From the NCBI GenBank assembly GCA_947044405.1, contig CAMRHE010000170.1, positions 1-64,000 of the forward strand: a stretch of DNA of 64,000 nt. Direction: 5' to 3'. This stretch comes from Leptodactylus fallax. Its lineage: Eukaryota; Chordata; Amphibia; Anura; Leptodactylidae. Position numbers and translations under genes: made by a program. Positions 61,473 to 64,000 of the stretch are shown here, in pieces (the stretch's first letter is position 1; every line of letters begins with the position of its first letter). The notes beneath the pieces were generated by a model that had not been told where the DNA came from, ran no database searches, and worked only from the letters and a program-made list of their open reading frames with translations.

Positions 61473-63374
61473 AGTGGAGTTTGGAGTGTGACTGTTTGAG
61501 GTTGTGGACAGGTGTCTTTTATACTGATAACAATATCAAACAGGTGTCATTACTAAAGGTAATGAGTGGAGGACAGAGGAGCCTCTTAAAGAAGAAGTTA
61601 CAGGTCTGTGAGAGCCAGAAATCTTGCTTTGTTTGTAGGTGACCAAATACTTATTTTCCACCATAATTTGCAAATAAATTCTTTAAAAATCAGACAATGT
61701 GATTTTCTGGATTTGTTTTCTCATTTTGTCTCTCATAGTTGAGGTCTACCTATGATGTCAATTACAGGCCGGCCTCATCTTTTTAAGTGGTAGAACTTGC
61801 ACAATTGGTGGCTGACTAAATACTTTTTTTTCCCCACTGTATTTGAGTGCTTATTCTTTGCATGATGGGTTGTACTTTCATTTGCCACCATTTTGGAGTA
61901 CACATGTTTTCATTAACTTTTATTTACGTTTTTTGGGGGTCCATGTGATATAACACAATTCTGTCATTTTTTGCATTTTGTTTTTATGGCGTTTACTCTG
62001 CATTAAAAATGACATGGCAGCTTTGTCCGGCAGGTCATTACGATTACAGCGATACCATATTTATATTGGTCTTTATAACGTTTTACCGCTTTTACAAATA
62101 AAACGTTTTTTTGAAAATGAACGATTTTGCTGGGGTCACCATATTCTGACACCCATAACTTTTTTACTGTACTGTTGACGGAGATATGTCAGGGCTCTTT
62201 ATTTGCAGGACAAGTTGTACTTTTTATTGGTACCAATGTTTGGTATGTATGACTTTTTATTGTTATTTTTTGGGGAAAGCAAAGTGACCAAAATACGTTA
62301 ATTTGCGCATTGCAGTATTTTTTTTTTTTTTACGGCGTTCACTGTATGGGATAAATAACACTTTTTGGATAGTGGGGGCTTATACGCACGTGGGGATACC
62401 CAACAGGTTTTTTTATTTATTTATTTTTTGAATATAAATGGGTAGTTTTTTTTTTTTTGGTTTTTTTTTATTATTATTAGTTTATTTTTGTGTGTTTTTA
62501 CTATGCAAGCACCTGCCGCTAACAGCTGCAGTCGGTGCCGACACCTGTCGCAGCTGTTAACACTTTAGATGCTGCTGTTAAATGGCAATATTAGTACTGG
62601 AGTGTATAGTATGAGCAATCAGACCCCTTAGGGTTCAAGGTCACTAGGGGGCCTGAAAATAAAAGTAAAAGAAAAAAATAAAAGTTTTTCAAAGTATAAA
62701 AATGTCCGAACTACTAAAATATAAAAATATTTAACCCATACGGTCAACAGCGTAGCTGGGAAAAAAATCAAAGTGACTGCTGTTTTTTCAACACTGTCCC
62801 CTATTAAAAAAAAAAAAAAAAAAATAAATAAATAAATAAATAATATAATGAATATCAAACCATCAGAACTTCCTCAAAATGGTATCAATAAAAAGGCCAT
62901 GTTGCCCCGCATAAAAAGATGCCATACCCAGCTCCATACACAAATAAAGTTACAGGTATCAGTATGGCAACATTTTTTTTTTTTCTATTGGTTAAAGTTT
63001 TTATTTATTTTTTAAAAAGGTATCAAACATTACAAATACTATATAAAAATTTGGTATCAGTGATTGTACTGACCCACAGAATACAGGTAATATGTCACGT
63101 TTACCACATAGTGAATGCCGTAAAAATTAAACCCATAAGAAATTGCCGCAAATGCATTTTTTTTTCCCAATTCCACCTCATTCAGAAATTTTTTTTCCAG
63201 GTTCCCAGTACATTGCACAGTATATTGAATGGTGCCATTAAAAAATACAATTTTTTTCGCTAACAATAAGCCATCATGTGACTCTGAACTGAAAAATTAA
63301 AAAATTATGACTCTTGGAATGGGGAGGGGGAAAAAACGGAAATGCAAAAACGAAAATTGGCATGAAAGGGTTAA

Positions 63375-63703
63375 AGTGTAACTAAACTTTCGGACATCTT
63401 TTGATTTTTGACAGTATTTGTTTCATTGAAATTCTGCATTTTTCAATCTTTCTCTTGCTTCTGTATTGAGAGCTGTTTCTTCCTCTCACTGATACACAGG
63501 AGTACGGGGGCTGTGTAAGAGGTAGAGAAAATGAGGGTAGGGGGAAAATCAATTCAAAACAGTTATATCTATCTCATACATTATAAAATGGACTAACTTT
63601 TGCAGTCATAGGAATGAGGATTCTCTCAGAAAGGATACAAAATTTGTTAAATTACCCAAATACTGCCAGAAAATCAAAAGTTGTCCGAAAGTTTAGTTAT
63701 GTT
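63375..63703. mobile_element. TTAA-flanked MITE
   Basis: TTAA at 63371-63374 and 63704-63707 flanks inverted termini AGTGTAACTAAACTTTCGGA and AACATAACTAAACTTTCGGA (right, reverse complement), continuing through CATCTTTTGATTTT. It is 329 bp and non-coding. It shares its left TTAA with the end of the preceding long repeat. Confidence 0.8.
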
Positions 63704-63707
63704 TTAA

Positions 63708-64000
63708 AGCGGTTCATGCCTGTAAAAATAGGTTCATATCTGCGTCGACATCTCCGTTGGAGACTCAGTCAGAGTCCGGCGAAAATTAGCGGAGAAAAAA
63801 AGTTCTGTCACTTTCAGTTTACCAGTGATGGACATTATAATCAATTGGGTCCACCAGGCTGTGTGTGTGTAACTGCCGTTTTAGTGGTCCACTCTCCATT
63901 CAGATCCCCCGACAGACCCAAGCGAAGGAGAACCAGCGCTAGTGTGAAGAATCAATGAGACATAGAAAGGACTAATCAAAATATTAAAACTGGATATTTC
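63708..64000. other. unannotated sequence at window edge
   Basis: The segment CTCCGTTGGAGACTCAGTCA to CAGATCCCCCGACAGACCCA resembles part of a further MITE whose other end would lie outside the window. The open frame here continues from the preceding MITE and is not a gene. Confidence 0.4.

Noticed and set aside
63614..63958. Basic 114-codon open frame at the right edge
   Set aside because: Its first third is the terminal repeat of the TTAA MITE, so it is a chance frame through two repeats.

Overview
The window is vertebrate nuclear DNA, most likely from a frog. The vertebrate call rests on two protein-coding exons of a MOB3-family gene (MOB kinase activator 3, MOB3A-like) on the minus strand. 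The frog call is an inference from the dense, mixed repeat content: Tc1/mariner, hAT, piggyBac and Harbinger-like DNA transposons, Penelope-like elements, L1 and L2 LINEs, tRNA-derived SINEs and TTAA-flanked foldback repeats. There is no prokaryotic-style gene organisation, no CRISPR array and no rRNA. Host gene: the terminal exon (coding 10042-10071, with a probable 3' UTR down to about 9180-9280) and the penultimate exon (39022-39224) join in phase 0 across a 28,950-bp intron. The upstream coding exons are not visible and should lie beyond base 64000. Everything from 39225 to the right edge would then be the next intron, and everything below about 9180 would be downstream intergenic DNA. Layout: 1-9000 holds a (TA)n tract, a TTAA foldback element, a Tc1 relic, a Tc1 element with a SINE in its transposase, an inverted L1 carrying a younger L1 3' end, another Tc1 relic and a hAT MITE. 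9000-10600 is the least repetitive stretch and matches the MOB3 3' end. 11021-12665 is a Tc1 element one base away from an open transposase frame. 12.7-21 kb holds small MITEs, SINEs, minisatellite pieces and a palindromic Penelope fragment. 21.4-30.2 kb is a nested stack: a repeat invaded separately by a Tc1 element and by a 6.3-kb hAT element, the hAT itself carrying an L2 LINE. A related empty copy of that repeat at 37.4-38.2 kb shows both pre-insertion sites. 31.4-33.0 kb is another Tc1; 33.5-37.0 kb is a decayed piggyBac element with a ~390-bp tandem repeat. 41.4-44.5 kb holds more of that repeat; 44.5-47.9 kb holds two opposed L1 fragments and a solo LTR. 49.5-56.2 kb is a Tc1 element broken by a hAT element with an intact 668-codon transposase frame, next to a 0.32-kb inversion, then another Tc1. 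56.4-58.5 kb holds Penelope GIY-YIG endonuclease remnants. 58.6-63.7 kb is a three-level nest (Tc1 inside Tc1 inside a long repeat) followed by a TTAA MITE. Apart from MOB3, every recognisable coding sequence belongs to a transposable element. The intact hAT transposase frame, the open L2 reverse transcriptase frame and the near-intact Tc1 transposase are the best preserved. Element boundaries were read by eye from target-site duplications and inverted repeats; family names are assigned from motifs, without a database search.
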